Of a stretch of DNA of 5,869 nucleotides, positions 1 through 5,754 are shown in pieces (the first letter of the stretch is position 1; the number at the start of each line of letters is the position of its first letter). This DNA is from JAVBKE01 sp031554215 (GTDB taxonomy: Bacteria; Bacillota; Bacilli; JARBTR01), in assembly GCA_031554215.1 (NCBI GenBank), contig JAVBKF010000186.1:1-5869 (forward strand), given 5' to 3'. The notes under the pieces are model-generated. The model had not been told where the DNA came from, made no database searches, and saw nothing but the letters and a program-made list of their open reading frames with translations. Both the position numbers and the translations under genes were made by a program.

Positions 1-269
1 TTATAAATCCTCCTCACCTAAAACCATGTCATCTCTCGAAAAATAAGCGTTCATCCAGTTTTCGATACTGCGTAGGGAAAGGCTAAGGTCTATAAAAGGG
101 TATGTCACAATTAAATAGCGGTACGTGCATCAGGCAGGTGAGAAAAGGGTTATCCAGATGGTCGCGATTTATTACACTAGGAAATAGTACACTGATCAAC
201 GTTTGAATGAGTACAATCACACTCATTCGGTGACGGATTCATTCAAGCAAAGCTTGCAAAGATAGGGAA
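1..269 (-). promoter_or_regulatory. Leader region of the next minus-strand gene (probably rho), with its ribosome binding site
   Basis: No gene lies in this stretch. On the minus strand it ends with GAGGAGG (complement of 9-15) followed by 8 nt that contain no ATG, GTG or TTG, so the start codon of the next gene should lie immediately beyond position 1. In Bacillota the murA of this type is commonly followed by rho (sometimes with glpX between), so I infer rho, but no rho codon is visible. Counted by hand, the minus strand of 61-180 has 34 C and 18 G, a C-over-G bias of the kind Rho loading sites show, and Bacillus subtilis rho is known to be autoregulated through its leader. Nearer the promoter are small hairpins (201-256). 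I see no intrinsic terminator for murA here, so murA transcripts may read through. Confidence 0.5.
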
Positions 270-297
270 AGTATACTGCTTGTGATTCATCAATCAA
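270..297 (-). promoter_or_regulatory. Candidate sigma-A promoter for the gene downstream of murA
   Basis: Read on the minus strand, TTGATT (complement of 292-297) and TATACT (complement of 270-275) are separated by 16 nt. The -10 differs from TATAAT at one base and the -35 from TTGACA at two. The -35 box overlaps the murA stop codon (294-296), so the promoter would be tucked into the end of murA. Transcription would start near 263 and give a leader of about 260 nt. The spacing is one short of the optimum and there is no experimental support. Confidence 0.4.
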
Positions 298-1580
298 ATG
301 CTTTCAAACTCATGTACTTCCTCTTCGGTCATCTTTTCCCGCCAAACATTGGCACCGAGCCCGTTTAATTTATTGACAATATTTCCATAACCACGATCAA
401 TATGTTCTATGCCAGTAATTTCAGTAATGCCATCCGCGATAAGTCCTGCAATGACAAGCGCAGCACCAGCCCGTAAGTCAGTTGCTTTCACTTTGGCGCC
501 TTGTAAGCGAGAAGGACCAGAAATGATTGCCGAGCTGCCTTCGACTTTAATGCTGGCGTTCATTCGGCGGAGTTCATCAATATGTTTAAATCTAGCGCCA
601 TAGATGGTTTCAGTGATGACTGATGAACCATTGGCTTTTGTCATCAGCGACGTAAACGGTTGCTGTAAATCAGTGGCGAAACCTGGATAGACTAGTGTTT
701 TAACATCAATTGGCTTTAAATTATAGCATTTAGGGATGAAAATCTGATCATCGCTTGCTTCAATTTCAACGCCCATTTCGCGTAACTTAGCTGTAAGTGA
801 CTCCAAATGTTGCGGAATGACATTATCAATAATAACGCCTTCACCAGCAGCAGCTGCTGCAATAATATAAGTACCTGCTTCAATGCGGTCGGGAATAATC
901 GTATGGCGGCAACCATGTAGTTTCTTCACACCATCAATGCGAATAACATCGGTACCTGCACCCTTTATGATCGCACCCATATTGGTCAGTAAAGTAGCCA
1001 CGTCAATAATTTCTGGCTCCTTCGCTGCATTTTCAATAATCGTACGACCCTCGGCCCTGACGGCAGCAAGCATAATATTAATCGTTGCGCCAACACTGAC
1101 TACATCTAGGTAAATTCGTGCACCGACTAGTTTTTCGGCATGGAGATAAATCGCCCCTTGCTCATTAGAAACAACAGCGCCCATGGCTTCAAACCCTTTA
1201 ATATGCTGATCAATAGGTCTTGGACCAAGATAGCAACCACCGGGTAATCCGACGACAGCACGGTTAAACTTTCCGAGCATTGCCCCCATGAGATAATAAG
1301 AGGCGCGTAATTTCTTCACGTAACCAGTGGGCAATGATTTAGAGGCTAGTTTAGAAGGATCGACAGTCATCTCAGTTTCAGTGAGTGTAACAGTTCCGCC
1401 AATCTCTTCGATTAATCCTTTTAGAATATGCACATCAGATATACTTGGGAGGCCTTCAATTGTCACAGGGGAATCTGCTAAGATAGTTGCGGGAATCAAA
1501 GCGACCGCACTATTCTTTGCTCCACTAATTTTCACCGTGCCTTTTAATGGCTTTCCACCTTCAATTTTAAGTTTTTCCAC
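294..1580 (-). CDS. murA: UDP-N-acetylglucosamine 1-carboxyvinyltransferase (MurA, second Gram-positive type)
   Basis: Cytoplasmic enzyme of the first committed step of peptidoglycan synthesis: it transfers enolpyruvyl from phosphoenolpyruvate to UDP-GlcNAc, and is the target of fosfomycin. The 428-residue product has the usual length and is clearly of the MurAB/MurZ type known as the second copy in Bacillus. Visible landmarks are K22-N23 in SGAKNSA, the LRASYYLMGA segment with R92, the catalytic loop GLPGGCYLGPRP with Cys116 (Asp here would give fosfomycin resistance), the base-like Asp304 in YPGFATDLQQP, R331, R370 and the C-terminal HIDRGY. It therefore looks active and fosfomycin-sensitive. 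The start is GTG at 1580, with AAAGGA 8 nt upstream; the usual MEKL N-terminus supports it. It has its own promoter (1641-1669). A paralogous MurAA would be expected elsewhere in the genome. Confidence 0.97.
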   Translation of the reverse strand: MEKLKIEGGKPLKGTVKISGAKNSAVALIPATILADSPVTIEGLPSISDVHILKGLIEEIGGTVTLTETEMTVDPSKLASKSLPTGYVKKLRASYYLMGAMLGKFNRAVVGLPGGCYLGPRPIDQHIKGFEAMGAVVSNEQGAIYLHAEKLVGARIYLDVVSVGATINIMLAAVRAEGRTIIENAAKEPEIIDVATLLTNMGAIIKGAGTDVIRIDGVKKLHGCRHTIIPDRIEAGTYIIAAAAAGEGVIIDNVIPQHLESLTAKLREMGVEIEASDDQIFIPKCYNLKPIDVKTLVYPGFATDLQQPFTSLMTKANGSSVITETIYGARFKHIDELRRMNASIKVEGSSAIISGPSRLQGAKVKATDLRAGAALVIAGLIADGITEITGIEHIDRGYGNIVNKLNGLGANVWREKMTEEEVHEFESI

Positions 1581-1640
1581 GGGTAAAGTCCTTTCTAATA
1601 GCGACTGTTCGCATTAATATATAAAGTAATAAAGCATTTA

Positions 1641-1669
1641 TCTATAAAATGAAATTAATTTTTTGTCAA
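1641..1669 (-). promoter_or_regulatory. Sigma-A promoter of murA
   Basis: On the minus strand a perfect -35 TTGACA (complement of 1664-1669) is followed after exactly 17 nt by TATAGA (complement of 1641-1646). The expected start is near 1634, giving a 5' leader of about 54 nt before the GTG start. The AT-rich DNA upstream (about 1670-1700) could act as an UP element. This is one of the two best promoters in the window and makes murA independent of tal. Confidence 0.8.
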
Positions 1670-1699
1670 CACAGTATTTTAACATATATATAAGCTAAT

Positions 1700-1795
1700 T
1701 TCTATAGGCGGTATCACTAAATTGACGCTTTGAAATGACCTCCTGAAATGGGGTTGTTTTCCAAAGTATGCTCCATGCTAAGCGGTACAATACCT
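1700..1795 (-). mobile_element. Possible decayed end of an insertion sequence (IS21-like?)
   Basis: On the minus strand this stretch contains an open fragment of 27 codons (TTG at 1799 to a TAG at 1719-1721) ending NNPISGGHFKASI, then GTGATACCGCC. The spaced GTCA words (CAGGAGGTCA, then GCGTCAATTT about a dozen bases on) followed by ACCGCC resemble, from memory, the repeated terminal motifs at the ends of IS21-family elements. There is no transposase gene, no paired end and no visible target duplication, so at most it is a relic. It is equally possible that this is ordinary spacer DNA. Confidence 0.2.
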
Positions 1796-1830
1796 TTCAA
1801 TTATCTAGATCAATCAGTCGCCAGAAGTGT

Positions 1831-1862
1831 AGTGCTATTAATTTGTTATTTTAATAGCTACT
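1831..1862. repeat. Perfect 8-bp inverted repeat extended to 11 bp with a bulge
   Basis: GCTATTAA (1834-1841) is the exact reverse complement of TTAATAGC (1851-1858), with a 9-nt AT-rich loop. Three more pairs (1831-1833 with 1860-1862) form if T1859 is bulged out. No T-run follows on either strand, so it is not a standard terminator. It could be a protein-binding palindrome, an RNA hairpin or debris of a small repeat. The function is unknown. Confidence 0.4.
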
Positions 1863-1871
1863 TAACCATGT

Positions 1872-1938
1872 TGAGACGAGTTGATATACAAAAAATCAAC
1901 CCAAAAAAGGATTGATTTTTGGGTCGAAGACTGTCTCA
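1872..1938 (-). terminator. tal: Terminator-like element downstream of tal, with overlapping helices
   Basis: On the minus strand, about 80 nt after the tal stop, ACCCAAAAA (complement of 1916-1924) pairs with TTTTTGGGT (complement of 1899-1907) in a 9-bp helix, followed closely by TGATTTTTTG, a T-rich tract as in intrinsic terminators. A second 9-bp helix overlaps it: 1891-1899 with 1912-1920. A third, GTTGAT (1880-1885) with ATCAAC (1895-1900), competes for the same bases, and TGAGAC (1872-1877) with GTCTCA (1933-1938) can close the whole element. It most likely ends the coaX-hslO-tal transcript; its bordered, palindromic form also fits an interspersed repeat. Confidence 0.55.
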
Positions 1939-1947
1939 CTTACAGGG

Positions 1948-1990
1948 AACAGAGCGCCTGTTAGAGCGATGCTGATCGCAAGTAGCTTGC
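1948..1990. repeat. Run of three small hairpins just after tal
   Basis: Three perfect 5-bp stems follow each other: AACAG/CTGTT (1948-1952 with 1958-1962), GCGAT/ATCGC (1966-1970 with 1975-1979) and GCAAG/CTTGC (1978-1982 with 1986-1990; it shares two bases with the second). They lie between the tal stop codon and the terminator-like element, so they would form the 3' untranslated end of the tal mRNA. Each is weak alone. They may protect the transcript end or be chance. Confidence 0.3.
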
Positions 1991-2003
1991 CTCGTAATCG
2001 TTA

Positions 2004-2657
2004 TTACTTGCTTAAATCTTTGACAGCTTCCCAGTCTGCAAGAAAACGTTCAATGCCTTGATCAGTGAGTGGGTGCTGTGCCATTTGTTTAATAATTTTA
2101 TAAGGAATCGTCGCAATATCCGCACCTGCTAGAGCAGACTCGGAGACTTGTTGCACACTACGGATACTGGCGGAAATTATCTGTGTCCCGATCTGATGCA
2201 TCATGAAAATCTCAGAAATGGAAGCAATCAGTCCGAGACCGCTATCGCCAATATCATCAAGACGTCCGACAAATGGAGATACATAAGTAGCACCAGCGCG
2301 CGCTGCAAGAAGCGCTTGGTTTGCTGTGAAAATCAACGTTACATTGGTCTTAATCCCTTTCTCAGCAAGAATGTGTACTGCCTTTAATCCTTCAAACGTC
2401 ATCGGAACTTTAATTGTCACATTAGGTGCAATTGCTGCAAGTGCTAAACCCTCAGTAACCATCCCTTCTGCACCCTGTGCAATCACTTCCGCACTAACAG
2501 GTCCAGAGACGATTTCCGTAATCGCGCGAACACGTTCATGAAAAGAAACATTTTCCCGAGCAACAAGTGTTGGATTCGTTGTAACCCCTGCCAAAATCCC
2601 GAATGAATGAACCTCACGGATTTCCTCTAAATTTGCCGTGTCGATAAAAATATGCAT
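2004..2657 (-). CDS. tal: Transaldolase (short, fructose-6-phosphate aldolase-like subfamily)
   Basis: Predicted cytoplasmic enzyme of the non-oxidative pentose phosphate pathway that moves a dihydroxyacetone unit between sugar phosphates through a Schiff base. The 217-residue product is a single TIM barrel of the short transaldolase/FSA family (about 212-220 residues). It shows Asp6 in FIDTAN, N28 in GVTTNPT, the Schiff-base lysine Lys83 in TIKVPMT, and the conserved KTNVTLIF, AGATYVSPFVGRLDDIG and HPLTDQGIERFLADW segments. Bacillus members of this group act as transaldolases rather than aldolases, so I prefer that name. The start chosen is ATG at 2657, with AGGAGG 7 nt upstream and a family-typical N-terminus. 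An in-frame ATG at 2702 would add 15 unmatched residues and cover this ribosome binding site. Its usual neighbour fba is absent; hslO lies 67 nt upstream, without a clear promoter between. Confidence 0.92.
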   Translation of the reverse strand: MHIFIDTANLEEIREVHSFGILAGVTTNPTLVARENVSFHERVRAITEIVSGPVSAEVIAQGAEGMVTEGLALAAIAPNVTIKVPMTFEGLKAVHILAEKGIKTNVTLIFTANQALLAARAGATYVSPFVGRLDDIGDSGLGLIASISEIFMMHQIGTQIISASIRSVQQVSESALAGADIATIPYKIIKQMAQHPLTDQGIERFLADWEAVKDLSK

Positions 2658-2724
2658 GGAATTTCCTCCTGATAAATTTATTAAACCGCCCATAACAGGC
2701 AATTATGAACAAATGGAGTGAAAG

Positions 2725-3603
2725 CTATTTTGCTTCATCACAAAGTTGCTGAAGCTCTTCAAGATTCCAGTGATAAAATTGGTTACAGAAATGACAATGT
2801 GTTTCTGCCTTTCCGTCCTCGGAAATCATTGCTTGTAATTCCTCTTTTCCAAGACCAACTAAAGCATTTGAATGTCGTTCTTTGGAACATTCACACTTAA
2901 ACTGAATCGGCATCTTCTCAAGAACTGAAATATTTTCCTCGCCAAACAACTGTGCCAGAATTTCCTCTGGGGAAAGCCCTTGATCAATAAATTGTGAAAT
3001 CGGAGGGAAAATAGATAAGATTGCTTCAAGCTCTGCAATCACCTTTTCCTCCGTATTTGGAAGCAGTTGAAGTATAAATCCGCCAGCTGCCTTGACTGAT
3101 TCATCTGGATTTAAGAGAACCCCCAGTGCGACAGATGAAGGTGTTTGCTCCGAACGCGCAAAATAATAAGTGAAATCCTCTCCTAGTTCTCCTGAAATCA
3201 AAGGCACTTGCCCAGAGAAATTTTCCTTTAAGCCAAGATCCTTGATAACAGTCAATGTTCCCTCCGTACCAACAGCACGATAAACATCTAATTTCCCCTT
3301 AGTAGCCCCTTCAAAATTTACCTCAGGATTATTGACGTACCCGCGAACATCTCCCTTAGAATTGGCATCAACTAGAATCAATCCAAGGGGTCCATTCCCC
3401 TCAATCTTCACTGTAATTCTCGCATTTCCCTTTTCCATTGCGCCAATCATTGCTCCGGCGGTCATCGTACGCCCAAGTGCTGCCGAAGCGGTTTTCCAAG
3501 TGCCGTGGCGACGCTGTGCTTCTGCTACTGTCTCAGTCGTTCGTACAGCGTAGGCACGAACTTGCCCATTATAGGCGAGCGCCTTTACTAAATAATCATT
3601 CAT
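2725..3603 (-). CDS. hslO: 33 kDa redox-regulated chaperone Hsp33
   Basis: Cytoplasmic holdase chaperone, silent while zinc-bound and reduced, switched on by oxidative unfolding stress when the cysteines form disulfides. The 292-residue product has the usual length. The N-terminal domain is recognisable (DYLVKALAYNGQVRAYAVRT, then HGTWKTASAALGRTMTA, then VKIEGNGPLG). The C-terminal redox switch is complete: Cys237-x-Cys239 and Cys270-x-x-Cys273, the four zinc ligands, within FKCECSKER and HCHFCN. The start is taken as ATG at 3603 (MNDYLVK), matching family N-termini; an in-frame ATG at 3609 adds two residues and would leave only 4 nt to the GGAG. It follows coaX by about 66 nt with no terminator between, consistent with co-transcription. 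The coaX-hslO pair is conserved in Bacillus. Confidence 0.95.
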   Translation of the reverse strand: MNDYLVKALAYNGQVRAYAVRTTETVAEAQRRHGTWKTASAALGRTMTAGAMIGAMEKGNARITVKIEGNGPLGLILVDANSKGDVRGYVNNPEVNFEGATKGKLDVYRAVGTEGTLTVIKDLGLKENFSGQVPLISGELGEDFTYYFARSEQTPSSVALGVLLNPDESVKAAGGFILQLLPNTEEKVIAELEAILSIFPPISQFIDQGLSPEEILAQLFGEENISVLEKMPIQFKCECSKERHSNALVGLGKEELQAMISEDGKAETHCHFCNQFYHWNLEELQQLCDEAK

Positions 3604-3669
3604 TCTCATCTATCTCCCTATTCCTGAAATTAGCATCATCAAAATAAACCATTTGCCTGACAAGCTTGC

Positions 3670-4455
3670 TCACTTATTTTCAGACAAAGCGCGTGCATTT
3701 ACCTGATAAATTACCTGCAGTCCCTTCAAAGTTAGAAGCGGATCAACCAAATCAATCACAGGCGTTTCGCTCGCAATAATCGGTGCAAGACCACCGGTCG
3801 CTACAACCCTAGGCCTTATGGGGAATTGCTCACTCATACGCTTGACAATCCCTTCTACCAAACCGACATAACCGTAAAGAATTCCGGACTGCATCGAGTG
3901 TATCGTATTTTTCCCAATCACATGATCAGGCAAAGCAAGCTCTATATAAGGTAACTTTGCCGCCTTTTTATACAACGCCTCAGTCGCCACTGCAATTCCA
4001 GGTGAAATCGCACCACCAACGTATGTACTAGATGCATCAATCGCACAAAACGTCGTCGCCGTGCCGAAATCAATTAAAATAAGCGGTGCACCATACTCCT
4101 TGATGCCAGCTACTGCGTTGACAATGCGGTCCGCACCAACTTCATCTGGCGAATCCACATCAACGACAAGACCCGTTTTCACACCTTGACCAACAACCAA
4201 AGGCTTCATATGGAAATAGCGCACACACAAACTCTCCAAAGTTGGCATGATTGGCGGCACAACAGACGAAATCAATATCGCCTCAAACGAATCAAAATGT
4301 AGGCCAGCATGTTCAAGTAAATCCCTGATCGTCATCCCGTACTCATCCGCAGTCTTATGACGATCTGTTTGCATTCGCCAATGTTGTACCAAAACATCAT
4401 CGTTAAACACGCCGATTACAATATTCGTATTTCCAACATCAATTGTGAATAGCAT
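3670..4455 (-). CDS. coaX: Type III pantothenate kinase
   Basis: Phosphorylates pantothenate to 4'-phosphopantothenate, the first step of coenzyme A synthesis. Type III enzymes belong to the acetate/sugar kinase-Hsc70-actin fold, need a monovalent cation and are not inhibited by CoA. The 261-residue product shows the phosphate-binding DVGNTN (6-11), SSVVPP (64-68), GADR (107-110) with the likely catalytic base Asp109, DFGTATT (129-135), GGAISPG (147-153), GKNT and ATGGLAP (219-225). Bacillus CoaX is 258 residues long. ATG at 4455 is chosen because it gives MLFTIDVGN, the usual beginning, and AGG lies 7 nt upstream; ATG at 4461 (two more residues) is possible. The open frame runs to 4614, but the extra residues do not resemble the family and cross the promoter and terminator sequences. 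The usual upstream neighbour ftsH is missing. Confidence 0.94.
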   Translation of the reverse strand: MLFTIDVGNTNIVIGVFNDDVLVQHWRMQTDRHKTADEYGMTIRDLLEHAGLHFDSFEAILISSVVPPIMPTLESLCVRYFHMKPLVVGQGVKTGLVVDVDSPDEVGADRIVNAVAGIKEYGAPLILIDFGTATTFCAIDASSTYVGGAISPGIAVATEALYKKAAKLPYIELALPDHVIGKNTIHSMQSGILYGYVGLVEGIVKRMSEQFPIRPRVVATGGLAPIIASETPVIDLVDPLLTLKGLQVIYQVNARALSENK

Positions 4456-4489
4456 TTCCATTCCTACCTTTAGCTCAAGTTTTGACCTA

Positions 4490-4518
4490 ATCATAACATG
4501 ATTCCCCGCAATTTTCAT
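4490..4518 (-). promoter_or_regulatory. coaX: Candidate coaX promoter with extended -10
   Basis: On the minus strand TATGAT (complement of 4490-4495) is preceded directly by TGT, an extended -10 (TGnTATGAT). A weak -35, ATGAAA (complement of 4513-4518), lies 17 nt upstream. The start would be near 4483 and the leader only about 28 nt. It lies just after the terminator at 4551-4596, as expected if coaX begins a new transcript. Confidence 0.45.
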
Positions 4519-4550
4519 TGAATAAATCCAGGCGAGAACCATTCTAAATG

Positions 4551-4596
4551 AAAAAACGGAACCACTCGCTAGGGTTCGCATAGCCAGTGCCCGTTT
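4551..4596 (-). terminator. Intrinsic terminator between the DUF1697 gene and coaX
   Basis: On the minus strand AAACGG (complement of 4591-4596) pairs with CCGTTT (complement of 4554-4559). After a small internal loop, ACTGGCT (complement of 4582-4588) pairs with AGCGAGT (complement of 4564-4570) with one mismatch. The outer A-T pairs run into a six-T tract (complement of 4551-4556). It lies about 60 nt after the DUF1697 stop codon and probably ends that transcript. Upstream bases GTGC (complement of 4609-4612) can pair with GCAC inside the stem, so an alternative fold exists. Confidence 0.6.
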
Positions 4597-4655
4597 GCCT
4601 ATTTGGCGCACCACCCTCGCAAGGGACCATCAAGCAACCTTAAAGCATGAGACCT

Positions 4656-5174
4656 CTAGTCAAATAAATCATACAATTTCGCCGCTGTGCGATACGTCCG
4701 CATTGTTGCCCCGTCAAGCCTTTTCCTTTTTCCGAGAAATAGAGAAATATCAGACTGAGAAACACCGTTTGGTAGGTGGAGATATAAATAGCTCTGCCCA
4801 GCCATGAAATCGAGCGATGTGAAGCCCTCATTCGCCAATTCTTGTAGCAAAGTAGGACTCACTTCCTCGCAGAAGACAATATGCGATTTAGAAGCATCGT
4901 ACACCTCTGGAAGCGCTTCGAGTAGCGTCTTTAATTCCATCTGTGTGCGCACAATAGTCGGAATCTTAAAACCAAAGGTAGCGAACAGCTTTGCTTCAAT
5001 ACTATCGACCAAATCAGTCTGTTGATCTGAACTATTGAAAAGTACATTTCCACTATTGATATATGTTTTGACTTCAGTCAAACCTAGCGATTCTAAACAA
5101 ATTTTTAAATCTGCCATCTTGACCTTGTGACTTCCGCCTACATTAATGCCGCGGAGGAAAGCTGCATACTTCAT
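4656..5174 (-). CDS. DUF1697 family protein of unknown function
   Basis: Predicted soluble cytoplasmic protein of 172 residues, the usual size for the DUF1697 family. The family signature is plain: FLRGINVGG (6-14), Met20 and Leu23, then LGLTEVKTYINSGNVLF (30-46), and a C-terminal TMRTYRTAAKLYDL (158-170). Most relatives as I remember them have Asn where Thr160 stands in TMRT, but the pattern otherwise holds. No signal peptide or membrane segment is seen. No activity can be assigned with confidence; the family is known mainly from structures and annotations. The start is ATG at 5174, with AAGGAGG 6 nt upstream. The frame stays open to 5285, but the added residues precede the ribosome binding site and are not family-like. 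The gene seems monocistronic. A TATAAT (complement of 5202-5207) is a possible -10, with a poor -35. Confidence 0.88.
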   Translation of the reverse strand: MKYAAFLRGINVGGSHKVKMADLKICLESLGLTEVKTYINSGNVLFNSSDQQTDLVDSIEAKLFATFGFKIPTIVRTQMELKTLLEALPEVYDASKSHIVFCEEVSPTLLQELANEGFTSLDFMAGQSYLYLHLPNGVSQSDISLFLGKRKRLDGATMRTYRTAAKLYDLFD

Positions 5175-5544
5175 CCAATACCTCCTTTTAAGTTTTCCTT
5201 TATTATAAGCGATTTTCACATAAACAGGGAGAGCAGTTTGCAAGTAAAAACCAAGAGTAACAAAAGATTGAATCGTATGTAGCATGGGAGTGCGCTTTAT
5301 ATATAGAAGGAATCGTAAAAAAGACTAACAAACAATAAGATTCACATAGAAAAGACTTAAGGCTACGTGGTTACTTAAAAACCAAGCTCGATAGGCGTCT
5401 AACGAAGGAATTCCGCCAGTGCAAGCATCCATAAAGTACATTGTTTTGTTTTGCTAAATGGTGCTCGTTGCTTCCGGTCTACTGCTGTACGTATATTGTC
5501 AATGTCTATTTTAAAAATAATTCAAGATTTAATAGCGTTTACAC
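5175..5544. other. Intergenic stretch between DUF1697 gene and rpsJ promoter
   Basis: About 370 nt without a gene I can support. The part next to 5174 holds the ribosome binding site and probable -10 of the DUF1697 gene. In 5286-5544 I see no convincing reading frame, terminator, repeat or tuf remnant, although tuf normally precedes rpsJ in Bacillota. If a rearrangement or assembly join brought rpsJ here, its breakpoint would fall in this stretch. Confidence 0.5.
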
Positions 5545-5573
5545 TTGAAATATCGCGCTAGAGCGTGTATAAT
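5545..5573 (+). promoter_or_regulatory. rpsJ: Sigma-A promoter of the S10 operon
   Basis: TTGAAA (5545-5550) and a perfect TATAAT (5568-5573) are separated by 17 nt. The expected start is near 5580, giving a leader of about 175 nt before rpsJ. AT-rich DNA directly upstream (about 5505-5540) fits the UP elements of ribosomal protein promoters. Confidence 0.85.
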
Positions 5574-5663
5574 TTTGAAAGTTGAGGGTTTTTGTCTATA
5601 CAAAACGGCAAAAATGCTGAACAGGTACTACCGTTAAGGATTGTGCAATGATGTGGAAGGTTG

Positions 5664-5710
5664 TTGACACACCCGGCCGCTTTGCCATGGCGGGTAGGTC
5701 AGGTTTTTCC
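5664..5710 (+). promoter_or_regulatory. rpsJ: Structured leader hairpin of rpsJ with a T-run, possible attenuator
   Basis: TGAC (5665-5668) pairs with GTCA (5698-5701), and ACCCG (5671-5675) with CGGGT (5691-5695), separated by a symmetric two-base internal loop. The hairpin is followed by GG and five T (5704-5708), which gives it a terminator-like look. CCGC (5677-5680) could instead pair with GCGG (5711-5714) downstream. I recall a similar hairpin upstream of rpsJ in other Bacilli but cannot verify it. Regulation by premature termination is an inference. Confidence 0.5.
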
Positions 5711-5754
5711 GCGGAGCAAGTCTATAATTATATAGGCGAAAAGGAGGGAAAGTA

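Noticed and set aside
244..256. CAAGC-AAA-GCTTG hairpin as the murA terminator
   Set aside because: It is only 5 bp and no T-run follows on the minus strand.
409..603. Plus-strand reading frames inside murA, and similar ones at 883-1113, 1327-1617, 2148-2541, 2718-2900, 3332-3647 and 4804-5025
   Set aside because: They lie antisense to well-recognised genes, show no family resemblance and have no good ribosome binding sites. They are shadows of the real coding strand.
2658..2702. 15-residue N-terminal extension of tal from ATG at 2702
   Set aside because: It would cover the strong AGGAGG at 2665-2670, and the family begins at the inner methionine.
4456..4614. 53-residue N-terminal extension of coaX
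   Set aside because: Relatives begin at MLFTIDVGN or close to it. The extension would be coded through a terminator and a promoter.
4600..4625. AGGGTGGT word on the minus strand, resembling the T-box antiterminator motif
   Set aside because: The rest of the T-box consensus (ACCGCG) does not follow, no specifier stem is seen, and the downstream gene is not amino-acid related.
4640..4831. Minus-strand frame overlapping the 3' end of the DUF1697 gene in another frame
   Set aside because: It is out of frame with the recognised family protein and has no support of its own.
5175..5285. 37-residue N-terminal extension of the DUF1697 protein
   Set aside because: It lies upstream of the AAGGAGG that serves ATG 5174 and does not resemble the family. 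A chance open frame is likelier.
5723..5728. TATAAT in the rpsJ leader as a second promoter
   Set aside because: No -35 box lies at 16-18 nt upstream; TTGACA at 5664-5669 is more than 50 nt away and is part of the hairpin.
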